64,000 nucleotides of DNA from Paracoccus amoyensis (GTDB taxonomy: Bacteria; Pseudomonadota; Alphaproteobacteria; Rhodobacterales; Rhodobacteraceae), in assembly GCF_014490725.1 (NCBI RefSeq), contig NZ_JACOQL010000001.1, forward strand, positions 310,001 to 374,000, in the 5' to 3' direction. The first letter of the stretch is position 1. Each line of letters starts with the position of its first letter. The notes under the pieces were generated by a model. That model saw nothing but the letters and a program-made list of their open reading frames with translations. It was not told where the DNA came from and searched no databases. The translations under genes and the position numbers were made by a program. This document shows, one piece after another, positions 17,483 to 26,644 of the stretch.

Positions 17483-19282
17483 TTATGCGCTGAAGGAATG
17501 AACGGAAAGCCGGATTACTTCCGTCGCGCACATGAAAAAAGGCGGGCACTGCCCGCCTTTGCAAGTTGATGTCGCAGCAGGCTTAGGGGCTACGACGCGA
17601 CATTCGTACGAGCGTGCTTGGAAGCGCTCGCAAGTCAGTTGGGCGTCAGCTTTGGATAGGTTGACAAAGCTGGGCACAAATCCACGGTTGGTATCGGCGA
17701 CCTGACGACGCGCACCTTGCAGCGTCACGCCATCCCGAAGGGCGCTTTGCATCAGCAATTCTTCTGCCGCCGCACGCGAACGGTGCAGGCCCAGCGTCAC
17801 CCCCCAGTTGCGTCCGCTGTTCGAGGGACGAGACACGATCTCGACCGCTTCAGGATCTGCCAGATCGCCTTCGCCCATTGCTGCCAGAATAACGGTTTCC
17901 GAGCGAGGCTTGGGTGCCGATGATTCCATCAATGACAGCGATGTGCCGCTTTCGGGAATGGCTGCGGCGACGGCGCGGGCGATATCGTCCGGGTTGGTGC
18001 CCGAGTTGCTGGATGCACTGGCGACCAGCGATCCATTGCCACGCGAACGTGGAGCGGGGACCGGACGATGCGACGCGGCCAGAACCGGTGCCGCAAGGCT
18101 GGCCGATTGCGGCGCATCGGCCGAGGCCACCGCAGTCGCAACGGCGTCGTCAACCGCACCAGCATTTGTGCCGGGACGCAAGCGGGGGCGGGCGCTGGCC
18201 GCCAGTGCCAACCCCGCTGTTGCTGCTGCGGGTGCATTCACGGTTTCGGTCTGTGCCTGGCGGATCGCTGCGGCCAAGGCATCGGGTTGATTGGTGGTGG
18301 CTGCCGTCGATGCGGATGCCGCGCGGTTGGCACGCGCCGGTTTTTGCGAGGTTTCAAGAACCAGTCGCTGTGGGCTGGCCTGGGTTGCTGCCGGCGTCGG
18401 TTCAACCTGAGCGCGGCGCACGGTGCGTTGAACCAACAGGCGTGGCGCCTGCGGACGAGTTTCGCGGACGCGGTTTGGCACGCGGGCAAAGCTGGAGTCC
18501 AGCAGTTGCGCCATCGTCTGATTCCGCTGCGCGGTCGACGTGCCCCCGAATACGGTCGCGATCAGGCGCTTGTTTCCCCGCTGGGCCGAGGCAGTCAGGT
18601 TAAAGCCTGCGGCCCGCGTATAGCCGGTCTTGATCCCGTCTGCGCCCTGGTAGCTGTCGAGAAAACGGCGATTGGTCGATGAAACCTGGGCAATGCCGGC
18701 ATCGGCCGAACGACGCGAGAACAGGTTGTAATACTGGGGAAAGTCATAAAACAGGTGCCGCCCAAGGATCGACATGTCATGGGCCGAGGAATAATGGCCC
18801 TCTTGGGTCAGGCCATGAGCGTTGCGGAAATTTGTGTTCCGCATGCCAAGGGCACGCGCCATCTGTGTCATCTGCTGGGCAAATGCCTCTTCCGAGCCGG
18901 CAATGTTTTCGCCGATCGTGGTCGCTGCGTCATTGGCAGATTTAATGGCCGCCGCACGGATCAGATAGCGCAGCTCGATTCGCTGGCCAGCGCGCAGGCC
19001 CAGTTTCGATGGCGGCTCGGCAGCTGCATTTGACGATACAAGGAATTGCGAATCCAACCGGACTTGCCCGCGTTCGATTGCGTTGAACGCCATGTAAAGC
19101 GTCATCATCTTGGTCAGTGACGCGGGATGCAGCCGCGTGTCGGCATTTTGCTTGTAGATTGGCTGGCCGGTTCGCGCATCCATCACGTATGCCGCAAAAG
19201 GAGCAGCTGACACGCTGGCCGGCAGCAGTGCTGCCAGCACGATGAAAGCCCACAGCCGGGCTGTCTGGGAAAGTTGGTTCAC
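17483..19282 (-). CDS. D-alanyl-D-alanine carboxypeptidase with SPOR domain
   Basis: The 599-residue protein has a signal peptide (cleavage near SVSA-APFAAYV), a penicillin-binding DD-peptidase domain with S-x-x-K at 55-58 (PASLTKMM), S-x-N (KSANDA) and KTG (DGIKTGYT), a long Ala/Pro-rich linker (about 280-470) and a C-terminal SPOR-like peptidoglycan-binding region (NWGVTLGLHRSRAAAEELL). It trims pentapeptide stems in the periplasm. Translation starts at GTG. The last 26 or so codons run through a rho-independent terminator (17534-17560), so the present stop at 17483 may be a read-through extension caused by a small indel after VVAP. Confidence 0.85.
   Translation of the reverse strand: MNQLSQTARLWAFIVLAALLPASVSAAPFAAYVMDARTGQPIYKQNADTRLHPASLTKMMTLYMAFNAIERGQVRLDSQFLVSSNAAAEPPSKLGLRAGQRIELRYLIRAAAIKSANDAATTIGENIAGSEEAFAQQMTQMARALGMRNTNFRNAHGLTQEGHYSSAHDMSILGRHLFYDFPQYYNLFSRRSADAGIAQVSSTNRRFLDSYQGADGIKTGYTRAAGFNLTASAQRGNKRLIATVFGGTSTAQRNQTMAQLLDSSFARVPNRVRETRPQAPRLLVQRTVRRAQVEPTPAATQASPQRLVLETSQKPARANRAASASTAATTNQPDALAAAIRQAQTETVNAPAAATAGLALAASARPRLRPGTNAGAVDDAVATAVASADAPQSASLAAPVLAASHRPVPAPRSRGNGSLVASASSNSGTNPDDIARAVAAAIPESGTSLSLMESSAPKPRSETVILAAMGEGDLADPEAVEIVSRPSNSGRNWGVTLGLHRSRAAAEELLMQSALRDGVTLQGARRQVADTNRGFVPSFVNLSKADAQLTCERFQARSYECRVVAPKPAATSTCKGGQCPPFFMCATEVIRLSVHSFSA
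17534..17560 (-). terminator. Terminator lying inside the 3' end of the carboxypeptidase frame
   Basis: On the minus strand AAAGGCGGGCA and TGCCCGCCTTTTTT form a perfect hairpin followed by six T residues. It looks like a textbook terminator, yet the stop codon of the reading frame is about 50 bases further on. In the next frame a TAG occurs right after the codons for CRV, before the hairpin. Confidence 0.8.
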
Positions 19283-19543
19283 TGTCGCGGTCTCTCTGCC
19301 TCATGCGGGTGTGTCTTTTGTCGCACACCCGTCGTTGATAAAGTGATAATAGCATGCAAATTTCCGTCAGGAAACCGTGCATTCAACTAATTTTCCAAAC
19401 TCGGGCAATCTGTTGCGCGGGGCTTTTATCAACCGCGAAAATCACTATATTGCGGCTGACCAGCCACAGGTGCGCCGCATGGCGGACAGGAAACGCAACA
19501 TTAGCCTGCAAAATACAGGCGTCAGCGTGTGAACCGGATTACA

Positions 19544-19873
19544 ATGACGCATTGGATGAGTGACAGCGACAAAACCGACAATCAGTCAGACCTGGCGGTA
19601 AAGCCGCGTGCCAAATCGCAGCGACCGCCGATGTATAAAGTCTTGATGCTGAACGACGATTTTACCCCGATGGAATTCGTGGTGCATGTGCTGGAACGGC
19701 TTTTCAATATGACGCATGCACAGGCGATCGAGATCATGTTGACGGTGCACCGCAAAGGGATTGCGGTCGTGGGCGTATTTTCGCATGAAGTTGCGGAAAC
19801 AAAGGTGGCTCAGGTGATGGAACTTGCGCATCGCCAGCAGCATCCGCTGCAATGCACTATGGAAAAAGAGTAG
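19544..19873 (+). CDS. clpS: ATP-dependent Clp protease adaptor ClpS
   Basis: ClpS (about 109 residues) delivers N-end-rule substrates to ClpAP. The core reads [18 protein letters not shown] (substrate pocket), [38 protein letters not shown] and [10 protein letters not shown], all family hallmarks. The disordered N-terminal arm makes the start uncertain: ATG 19544, ATG 19556 or GTG 19529 are in frame and none has a strong ribosome site. No clpA follows; the next gene is 7 bases away and encodes a methyltransferase. Confidence 0.95.
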   Translation: MTHWMSDSDKTDNQSDLAVKPRAKSQRPPMYKVLMLNDDFTPMEFVVHVLERLFNMTHAQAIEIMLTVHRKGIAVVGVFSHEVAETKVAQVMELAHRQQHPLQCTMEKE

Positions 19874-19880
19874 CCGCACA

Positions 19881-20894
19881 ATGGCAACACGTATCTCTCT
19901 GGCCCTTCCGGATGGTCATCCCGGAGGCGATATTTTTGTTATCGGCGCACGTGCTGGCGATGATCTGTCTGCGTTGGACCCTGCCCATACCCAGATCCAG
20001 CAGGGTAGCTTCCCCGATTATCAGAACCTGAAATCACGCGGTTTCGATGTTGCCCCAAAGGTCGAGGGGCAGTTTGACGGTGCAATCGTCTTTCTGCCGC
20101 GCGCCAAACCGCAGGCGCGGGCGCGGATTTTTGATGCGGCAACGCGATTGCAGCCGGGTGCAAGCTTGTGGATCGACGGGCAAAAGACTGATGGCGTTGA
20201 CGCCATTCTGAAAGAAATGCGCACAATGGTTCCTGTGGATGAAGTCCACAGCAAGGCGCATGGCAAGATATTTCGCATTGCCGTTCCCCAAGGAAACTGG
20301 GTGCCAGCCGACTGGGCCGCAGCGCCGAAAGAGGTCGCGCCCGGTTTCGTGACCCGGCCCGGCGTTTTTTCTGCGGACGGGGTGGACCCTGCCTCGGCGA
20401 TGCTGGCCCGGCATCTGCCCGAACGCCTGCCGACGCGTATGGTTGATCTGGGTGCAGGCTGGGGCTGGTTGTCGGCGCAGGCCCTGCAACATCCCGGGAT
20501 CGGGCAAATTCATCTGGTCGAGGCGAATTACGACGCCCTTGAATCGGCGCGTGACAACGTCAAGGATGAACGCGCGCAGTTCCACTGGGCCGATGCGCGG
20601 AATTTTTCGCTGCCGGAACCGGTCAACGGCATCATCATGAATCCGCCGTTTCATGACGGGCGCACCGCAGATCCGCGTATTGGCGGAGAGTTTATCGCCG
20701 CTGCAGCGCGGTTGCTGACCGGTGCGGGGCGGCTGTGGATGGTCGCAAACCGCCACCTGCCTTATGAGGCCGTGCTGGCCAATCATTTTGCGCAGGTCAA
20801 AGAACTTGGCGGTGACAATCGTTTCAAGGTGATCGAGGCGACCGGCGCTGGTCGCGATGGGCGCAGCACCGATACGCGAAAGGGTCGCAGATGA
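19881..20894 (+). CDS. RsmC/RlmG-like class I methyltransferase
   Basis: This 337-residue protein has the two-domain layout of 16S rRNA m2G methyltransferase RsmC: a degenerate N-terminal Rossmann domain (about 1-150) and a catalytic C-terminal domain with motif I MVDLGAGWGWLS and the catalytic N-P-P-F (IIMNPPFHDG) used for guanine N2 methylation. The GVFSADGVDPAS segment before motif I is typical. It likely modifies rRNA. The ATG at 19881 lies just after clpS and the gene overlaps the SDR gene by 4 bases. Confidence 0.85.
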   Translation: MATRISLALPDGHPGGDIFVIGARAGDDLSALDPAHTQIQQGSFPDYQNLKSRGFDVAPKVEGQFDGAIVFLPRAKPQARARIFDAATRLQPGASLWIDGQKTDGVDAILKEMRTMVPVDEVHSKAHGKIFRIAVPQGNWVPADWAAAPKEVAPGFVTRPGVFSADGVDPASAMLARHLPERLPTRMVDLGAGWGWLSAQALQHPGIGQIHLVEANYDALESARDNVKDERAQFHWADARNFSLPEPVNGIIMNPPFHDGRTADPRIGGEFIAAAARLLTGAGRLWMVANRHLPYEAVLANHFAQVKELGGDNRFKVIEATGAGRDGRSTDTRKGRR

Positions 20895-21697
20895 GCCTGT
20901 CGATACACGGCAAGACCGCCATCGTGACCGGGGCGGGGCGGGGCATTGGCCGCTCAATCGCTCAGTATTTTGTCGAACGCGGCGCAAATGTCGTCTTTGC
21001 CGATGGCGACGAGGCCTCGTTGGAACAGGCTGTTCTGGATTTTGGTGCCGATAACCCGCATGTCCGCCGGTTTGCCGGCAATATGGCAGAGCGGCTGTCG
21101 ATCGCGAACCTGCTGTCCACAACTTTGGACGCCTTTGACCGCGTCGATATTCTGGTCAACACGCATCGCTTGGTAAAAGCGTCGGAACCGTTGGATACCG
21201 AAGTCGATACGCTGGAAGAAATGCTGCGGCAAAATCTTCTTGCCGGGGTGCGGCTGACGCAATTCGTTGCCAAGCGGATGATAAAACAGGCCGAAAACGC
21301 CCCCGAAAGTCATCAGACAGGCGCAATCGTCAACATATCCTCGATGGCGGCTGACCGGCCGGTGCCCACCTTGCTGGGCTATTCGATTGCCAGTGCGGCG
21401 TTGGAACAGGCGACCCGTGGCATGGCGCTGGTTCTTGCGCCGCACAAGATTCGTGTGAACGGTGTGCGCTTTGGCAGTGTGATGTCGCATGAATTGCAGA
21501 CCGGCCTGAAAGAAAAGCCGGAATTGCGCGATCAAATCCTGAAAGGCACGCCGATGGGGCGTATCGCGGCATCGGATGAACTGGCCGAGGCGGTTCAATA
21601 TCTGTGCAGCGATGGCGCCCGCTTTGTCACAGGGCAAATCCTAACAGTCGATGGCGGGCGCAGTCTGCTTGACCCGGTTATGGCGCAGCTTCTGTAA
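20891..21697 (+). CDS. Short-chain dehydrogenase/reductase-like protein lacking the catalytic Lys
   Basis: A 268-residue SDR fold protein with the cofactor motif TGAGRGIG (about 14-21) and the C-terminal GQILTVDGG typical of classical SDRs. Key catalytic positions differ: NNAG is replaced by VNTH, and the YxxxK motif reads YSIAS, so the catalytic Tyr is kept but the Lys is Ser. The Ser of NISSM is present. It may be a weak or non-catalytic SDR, or a scaffold. It is coupled by a 4-base overlap to the RsmC-like gene, which hints at an rRNA- or stress-linked function (inference). Confidence 0.8.
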   Translation: MSLSIHGKTAIVTGAGRGIGRSIAQYFVERGANVVFADGDEASLEQAVLDFGADNPHVRRFAGNMAERLSIANLLSTTLDAFDRVDILVNTHRLVKASEPLDTEVDTLEEMLRQNLLAGVRLTQFVAKRMIKQAENAPESHQTGAIVNISSMAADRPVPTLLGYSIASAALEQATRGMALVLAPHKIRVNGVRFGSVMSHELQTGLKEKPELRDQILKGTPMGRIAASDELAEAVQYLCSDGARFVTGQILTVDGGRSLLDPVMAQLL

Positions 21698-21700
21698 ATA

Positions 21701-22120
21701 TCACCCCTGAGTTTCGGGATAGGCCTGGCGACAGGCCTGAACAACTGACGCCGCGCGATTGGACAGGGCGGATTTGCGGGCAGCCAGATTGTCGCGTTTG
21801 CGTTGTTCCACCACCGGGTCAATCGGCACGCGATAGCGTTCTGTATCCACATAATCGCGCCAGCACGGTTCATAATAGACCGAAACCTCTCCCTTGCGAT
21901 TTCGAGAGTAACTGCGGCAATGGGTCAGGCGATCGCGAACGACTTGCCGTTCTTCCCAGGCATAGCCGCGCGCCAGATTGCCTTCGACCTGTGCCAGCAA
22001 CCGGCTGACCGTGCGGTATTCATCTGTATTTCGGCTGATGCACCGTTCTTGCGGGGTGCCACAGGCGGACAATAGCAAGGGCAGCGCCATCGCTGCGACA
22101 ATAGTGACGTTGCGGGTCAT
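21701..22120 (-). CDS. Small lipoprotein of unknown function
   Basis: The 139-residue protein starts MTRNVTIVAAMALPLLLSAC, a lipoprotein signal with lipobox LSAC. The mature part is charged, with four or more cysteines (QERCISRN, THCRSYS, PCWRDYV, VQACRQAY), suggesting disulfides in the periplasm. No family recognised. It converges on the SDR gene with a 3-base gap. A longer upstream frame exists, but the lipobox fixes the start at 22120. Confidence 0.75.
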   Translation of the reverse strand: MTRNVTIVAAMALPLLLSACGTPQERCISRNTDEYRTVSRLLAQVEGNLARGYAWEERQVVRDRLTHCRSYSRNRKGEVSVYYEPCWRDYVDTERYRVPIDPVVEQRKRDNLAARKSALSNRAASVVQACRQAYPETQG

Positions 22121-22196
22121 GACAGGCCTCTTTACAGCATTTGTCCAAAGATAGCGTCGCCGAATCCGGCTTGGCAAATCAACAATAGGGTGCCCC

Positions 22197-23051
22197 ATGG
22201 ACAATCAGCGCCGTCAGGCTGCAGCTTGGTTCCGCGAATTGCGCGACCGGATCACCTTTGCTTTCGAAGCATTGGAGGATCGTGGACCGGGTGATGCCCC
22301 CGAAGGTCGCTTTGTCGTCACCCCGACCGAACGGGCGAATGATGGCGGCGGCGGGCTGATGTCCGTCATGCGCGACGGTCGGGTGTTTGAGAAGGTCGGC
22401 GTCAACTGGTCCGAGGTTCATGGCACGCTGTCGCCCGCTGCGCAGAAATCCATGGCTGCACGGGGCGTTCCGGGAATAGCGGATGATCCACGCTTTTGGG
22501 CATCGGGCATCAGTCTGGTCGCCCATATGCAAAACCCGCATGCCCCCGCCGTCCACATGAATACCCGGATGTTCTGGACGCCCGGCGCATGGTGGTTCGG
22601 GGGCGGGGCGGACCTGAACCCGTGCATCGAATATGCCGATGATACGGCCCATTTCCATGCCACCATGCGCGCGGCCTGCGATCCGTTCGATCCTGAATAT
22701 TACCCCCGCTTCAAAACATGGGCGGACGAGTATTTCTTTATTCCCCATCGTGGCCGGGCCCGTGGCGTGGGCGGTATCTTCTACGATGATCTGAATACCC
22801 AGGACTGGGACGCCGATTTTGCCTTTACCAGATCCGTGGGCGAAGCTTTCCTGCCCGCCTTCCTTCCGCTGGCTGATGCGCATATGGCGCAGCCTTTCAC
22901 CAATGAGGACAAGGATCAGCAACTGATCCATCGCGGGCTCTATGCCGAATATAATCTGGTCTACGACCGGGGAACCAAATTCGGCCTGGAAACGGGGCAT
23001 AATGCTGACGCAGTCCTGATGAGCCTGCCACCAATGGCCAAGTGGGTCTGA
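22197..23051 (+). CDS. hemF: Oxygen-dependent coproporphyrinogen III oxidase HemF
   Basis: HemF (284 residues) oxidatively decarboxylates coproporphyrinogen III to protoporphyrinogen IX in haem synthesis. The family signature HMNTRMFW, then WWFGGGADLNPC is intact, as are YYPRFKTWADEYFFIPHRGR and RGVGGIFYDDL near the active site, plus the C-terminal GTKFGLETGHNADAVLMSLPP. Length is normal. Start ATG 22197 lies 76 bases from the divergent lipoprotein start, so the two share an upstream region. Confidence 0.95.
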   Translation: MDNQRRQAAAWFRELRDRITFAFEALEDRGPGDAPEGRFVVTPTERANDGGGGLMSVMRDGRVFEKVGVNWSEVHGTLSPAAQKSMAARGVPGIADDPRFWASGISLVAHMQNPHAPAVHMNTRMFWTPGAWWFGGGADLNPCIEYADDTAHFHATMRAACDPFDPEYYPRFKTWADEYFFIPHRGRARGVGGIFYDDLNTQDWDADFAFTRSVGEAFLPAFLPLADAHMAQPFTNEDKDQQLIHRGLYAEYNLVYDRGTKFGLETGHNADAVLMSLPPMAKWV

Positions 23052-23167
23052 GGCAGGACGGGCAAACACCGCGCAGAATCCGAAAGTTTTCGACAGCAAC
23101 CCATGGTGATCTGAACAGAGCCGTCTACTTTTTGTGGGGCGGTTATCGATTATGTATGGGAGATTGC

Positions 23168-23523
23168 GATGAAGGTGCTTATGTCCCGCCGTCGCCGTCC
23201 GGTGGACCCAGCAACGGGTCTTCATCTGCGACGACGATTGACAGTGGCTGGGCGACCTTGAACGATATTGATGCGGTCTGGTTCGGCGCGGGTTCGCTGA
23301 CCTTGGGGGATGGGGAATCCTGGCCGCGATTTTTGCGCCAAAGATTGATGTCCTGTCGTCGCTATTTCTGTTTGTGGGCGAAGTTTCCGGCGATGCTGGC
23401 GAAACCGTTTCAGGCCTGATCGAGGCGTCCGATACGGTTCCGGCTGTCGCGTTGCCTGCGACCGGGCTGTTGCTGCGTGGTGCGCTTGGCGTTTTTGGCC
23501 TGCGTCGCAAGCAAAAAGATTGA
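23168..23523 (+). pseudogene. Degraded gene for a VPLPA-CTERM-like surface protein
   Basis: The stretch 23272-23523 translates, in one open frame, to a segment ending GLIEASDTVPAVALPATG then LLLRGALGVFGLRRKQKD: a Pro motif, a hydrophobic helix and a basic tail, the layout of PEP-CTERM sorting signals and close to the VPLPA-CTERM variant of Rhodobacterales. Upstream, another frame gives secreted-protein-like sequence (SATTIDSGWATLNDIDAVWFGAGSLTLGD), so a frameshift lies between about 23272 and 23419. No signal peptide can be found in either frame. I read it as the broken 3' part of an exported protein gene. Confidence 0.45.
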
Positions 23524-23544
23524 ATGTGATCTGGGACGGGCTGT

Positions 23545-23997
23545 CTAAGCCCGTTCATCCTTTGGGCTGTCCATGACCACATGCGTGGTGATCGTCGCAA
23601 TCCACGGAAATGCACCCAACACGTCCGAGTGGAATTGCTTATATGCCATCAAGTCAGCCACTTCGACGCGCAGCAGATATTCTATCGTGCCGGTGATGTT
23701 GTGACATTCCCGAACGGCGGGGGCGGCAAGGCAGGCCCGCTCGAACGCGACCTGTGCTTCGTTTGAATGGCGCGACAGGCCGATGCTGACATAAGCAACA
23801 AAATTGATATTGCGCGCGGACGGGTTGATGACCGCGCGGTAGCCGCTGATGACGCCGCGCCGCTCTAAATCCTGCACGCGCCGCAGGCAGGCCGAGGGCG
23901 ACAGCCCGACTCGGGCAGCCAATTCGGTATTTGGTTGGCGACCGTCGCGTCGAAGTTCACGCAATATGTTATCGTTAATTCTATCATCTACGCTCAT
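23545..23997 (-). CDS. Lrp/AsnC family transcriptional regulator
   Basis: The 150-residue protein has an N-terminal helix-turn-helix (ILRELRRDGRQPNTELAARVGLSPSACLRRVQDLERRGVI) and a C-terminal RAM/AsnC ligand domain (VRECHNITGTIEYLLRVEVADLMAYKQF). Such regulators respond to amino acids. The start MSVDDRIND is taken from family alignment. It is transcribed away from a LysE-type amino acid exporter gene 87 bases off, the classic arrangement for an Lrp-type activator of an exporter. Confidence 0.92.
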   Translation of the reverse strand: MSVDDRINDNILRELRRDGRQPNTELAARVGLSPSACLRRVQDLERRGVISGYRAVINPSARNINFVAYVSIGLSRHSNEAQVAFERACLAAPAVRECHNITGTIEYLLRVEVADLMAYKQFHSDVLGAFPWIATITTHVVMDSPKDERA

Positions 23998-24084
23998 GGA
24001 TTGTTCGGATATTCGATAATGGGCCACCTTCACAATCAAATTGCGACAAATATAGTGTATTATTGTGCAAGATGGAGATTGATG

Positions 24085-24669
24085 ATGCATGAATTGATTT
24101 TTGCACTGGTCGCGTTCGCATTTGTGACCTCGGCGACGCCCGGCCCGAATAATATGATGCTGATGGCGTCAGGGGCGAATTTCGGGTTGCGGCGGACCGT
24201 CCCGCATATGTTGGGCGTATCGCTGGGCTTTGGCGGGATGGTGGCGATCCTGGGTCTGGGGATTGACCGGATCATCCATGAAAATCATGCCCTTGCCGAG
24301 GCGCTGAAATGGATCAGCCTGGCCTATATGCTGTGGCTGGCGTGGAAGATCGCGACCTCAGCCGCACCCGAAGGCGTCGCGGCGGATGCAAGGCCGATGA
24401 CCTTCCTGCAAGCTGCGGCGTTTCAATGGGTCAATCCGAAAGCATGGGCGATGGCGCTTGGCGCGCTGTCGGCCTATGCCGCGGGTGTCGGCGGGGCGCT
24501 GATCGTGGCGGTGGTTTTCGCGCTGGTGAACCTGCCGACGGTCGCAATCTGGGCGGCCGCGGGGCAGGCTTTGCGCGGGTTTCTGGCAACCCCGGCCCGC
24601 TTGCGCCTGTTCAACGGGGTGATGGCGATCTTGCTGATCGTATCCATGCTGCCGGTGCTGTTTCACTGA
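24085..24669 (+). CDS. LysE/RhtB family amino acid exporter
   Basis: A 194-residue inner-membrane protein with about six hydrophobic helices. The first carries the family motif FVTSATPGPNNMMLMASGANFG, and QWVNPKAWAMALGALSAY is the conserved mid-protein segment. It likely exports an amino acid or homoserine-type compound. ATG 24085 is 7 bases behind a GGAG site; the adjacent ATG 24082 is an alternative. The divergent Lrp-type gene probably controls it through the AT-rich intergenic region. Confidence 0.9.
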   Translation: MHELIFALVAFAFVTSATPGPNNMMLMASGANFGLRRTVPHMLGVSLGFGGMVAILGLGIDRIIHENHALAEALKWISLAYMLWLAWKIATSAAPEGVAADARPMTFLQAAAFQWVNPKAWAMALGALSAYAAGVGGALIVAVVFALVNLPTVAIWAAAGQALRGFLATPARLRLFNGVMAILLIVSMLPVLFH

Positions 24670-25544
24670 CGCCCGGCAATCGCCAGCAGTCCTGCAACCC
24701 CGATCACGATCAGCACCATCCCGGCCAGTTGCAGCGGTTTGACCTGCTGGCGCAAAACGCGCCCAGACAGGATTTGCGCAAAGACCACCTCGACCAGCGC
24801 CAGCGTGCGAACATTGGCGGCAGGGGTCAGCGCAAATCCGATGAACCAGAACAACGAGGCAAAGCCGCCAAGGGCGCCAGCCGCCAATGAGGCCCTCCAG
24901 TCCTGCGCGATCCCGCGAAGCGCGGCCCGGTCGCGCCAGACCATCCAGATCAGCATGGCGGTCGCCTGCATCGCCAGGGTCAGCGTCAATACCGTCAGTG
25001 CGCGAATGAAAAATGCGCCCGATGGCAGGGCCAGAATGGCACCGCGAAAGCCGATGGCAGACAGGCCGAACAGCGCACCTGCCGCCACGCCGTTGATCAC
25101 CGGCACCAGTCCTGCCCGCGACCATGTCGCCCCCGAGGCAAGGACCACACCCAATGTCGCAACGACGATGGCGGCCATACGCGCGGGGCCAAGCGGCTCT
25201 GCCAGGATCACAGCTCCGACGATCGCCAGCGTGACAGGTTCGGTTTTCATCAGTGCGGTCGCCACACCAAAACTTTGCCCGCGCATGGTCAGCAGCATGA
25301 AGGCGGTCGCGGCAATCTGTGCCGCTGCCCCCATGGCCGCGAAGCCGATGACGGCGCCGTCAGGCGCAGGAATGTCCAGCCAGATCGCGGCCAGCGATAG
25401 CGCGACAATAGCGAAGGGCAGGCCAAAGACAAACCGCACCGCAGTTGCGCCGATGGTGCCGATTCGCGCCGTCAGTCCGGCCTGCGCGGCATTGCGCCCG
25501 GTCTGGGCAAGCGCCGCAATCAGCGTCGCCGCGACCCAGATCAT
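24663..25544 (-). CDS. EamA/DMT family transporter
   Basis: A 293-residue protein with about ten hydrophobic helices in two EamA repeats (first half from [21 protein letters not shown], second from [24 protein letters not shown]), as in drug/metabolite exporters. Substrate unknown. Its ATG overlaps the hemE stop by 4 bases, so it is coupled to hemE, and its 3' end overlaps the convergent LysE gene by 7 bases. Coupling to hemE could mean export of a porphyrin intermediate, but that is only a guess. Confidence 0.85.
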   Translation of the reverse strand: MIWVAATLIAALAQTGRNAAQAGLTARIGTIGATAVRFVFGLPFAIVALSLAAIWLDIPAPDGAVIGFAAMGAAAQIAATAFMLLTMRGQSFGVATALMKTEPVTLAIVGAVILAEPLGPARMAAIVVATLGVVLASGATWSRAGLVPVINGVAAGALFGLSAIGFRGAILALPSGAFFIRALTVLTLTLAMQATAMLIWMVWRDRAALRGIAQDWRASLAAGALGGFASLFWFIGFALTPAANVRTLALVEVVFAQILSGRVLRQQVKPLQLAGMVLIVIGVAGLLAIAGRQ

Positions 25545-26569
25545 GCGCTGCGCACGGCCTCGATCATTGCGGCGACGTTTTCAGGATTGGCGTCGGGTGT
25601 AATGCCGTGCCCAAGGTTGAAGATATGCGGACGACCGCGAAAAGCACGGGTGATCCGCTGCGCCTCGGCAATCAGTTCATCGCCGCCTGTGACCATGTGA
25701 TGCGGCGCCAGATTGCCCTGAACACAGCCATCGCCCTGCACCTTTTCCGCAGCCCATTCTGCCGAGACCGAATTATCCAGCGCAACACAATCGGCGCCGG
25801 TCGCGCGCGCAAAGCCGATATAGCGGTCACCGGCCTCGCGAGGGAAAGCGATCACCGGCACATTTGGGTGGCGCTGCTTCAGCGCCTGAATGATGCGGCG
25901 GGCGGGGGTCAGGGCAAAGTCGTCGAAATCGGCCCCCTGCAAACTGCCGGCCCAACTGTCGAAAATCTTGACGACCTCGGCCCCGGCGTCGATCTGCGCG
26001 GAAAGATACAGGATCGTTGCCTCGGTAATGCGGTCGATCAACGCGCTGAACGCGACGCGATCGGCGTTTTTGAACGCATGCGCCGGTCCCTGATCGGGCG
26101 TTCCCCGACCCGCGATCATATAGGTCGCGACCGTCCATGGCGCACCCGCAAAGCCGATCAGCGCCGTTTCGGGGGGCAATTCGCGCGACAGGATGCGGAT
26201 GGTTTCATAGATTGGCGACAATGTGTCATGGATCGCATCGGCGGGCTTCAATTCGCCCAGCTGCCGGGCATCGGTGATGGTCGAAAGCCGCGGCCCTTCG
26301 CCGGTCACAAACCACAGGTCAGCACCAAGAGCCTGCGGAATCAGCAGGATATCTGCAAACAAGATCGCGGCGTCAAAACCAAAGCGGCGGATGGGCTGCA
26401 GCGTCACCTCGGCGGCAAGATCGGGGTTGTAGCACAGCGACAGAAAGTCGCCCGCCTGCGCACGGGTTGCGCGATATTCAGGCAGGTAGCGTCCGGCCTG
26501 TCGCATCATCCAGATCGGCGGGGTCGGCAGGGCCTCTCCGGCCAGCGCACGCAGCAAGATTTTGGTCAT
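25541..26569 (-). CDS. hemE: Uroporphyrinogen decarboxylase HemE
   Basis: HemE (342 residues) converts uroporphyrinogen III to coproporphyrinogen III. Diagnostic segments are [16 protein letters not shown] near the N-terminus, the catalytic Asp in [27 protein letters not shown], and [16 protein letters not shown] at the C-terminus. Length is normal. It is divergent from hemC with 75 bases between starts, so two haem steps share a control region, and it leads a two-gene unit with an EamA exporter. Confidence 0.96.
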   Translation of the reverse strand: MTKILLRALAGEALPTPPIWMMRQAGRYLPEYRATRAQAGDFLSLCYNPDLAAEVTLQPIRRFGFDAAILFADILLIPQALGADLWFVTGEGPRLSTITDARQLGELKPADAIHDTLSPIYETIRILSRELPPETALIGFAGAPWTVATYMIAGRGTPDQGPAHAFKNADRVAFSALIDRITEATILYLSAQIDAGAEVVKIFDSWAGSLQGADFDDFALTPARRIIQALKQRHPNVPVIAFPREAGDRYIGFARATGADCVALDNSVSAEWAAEKVQGDGCVQGNLAPHHMVTGGDELIAEAQRITRAFRGRPHIFNLGHGITPDANPENVAAMIEAVRSA

Positions 26570-26644
26570 GATTTCTCCTTCCGCCCCTTCAAGGATAGGG
26601 GCGAGCCGTTGTCAAGCATCGCGCCTGCGACTAGGGTCCGTCGC

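Noticed and set aside
26603..26640. TTGTCA-N17-TAGGGT as the hemC promoter
   Set aside because: The -10 is a poor match and would leave an almost leaderless transcript; too weak to list.
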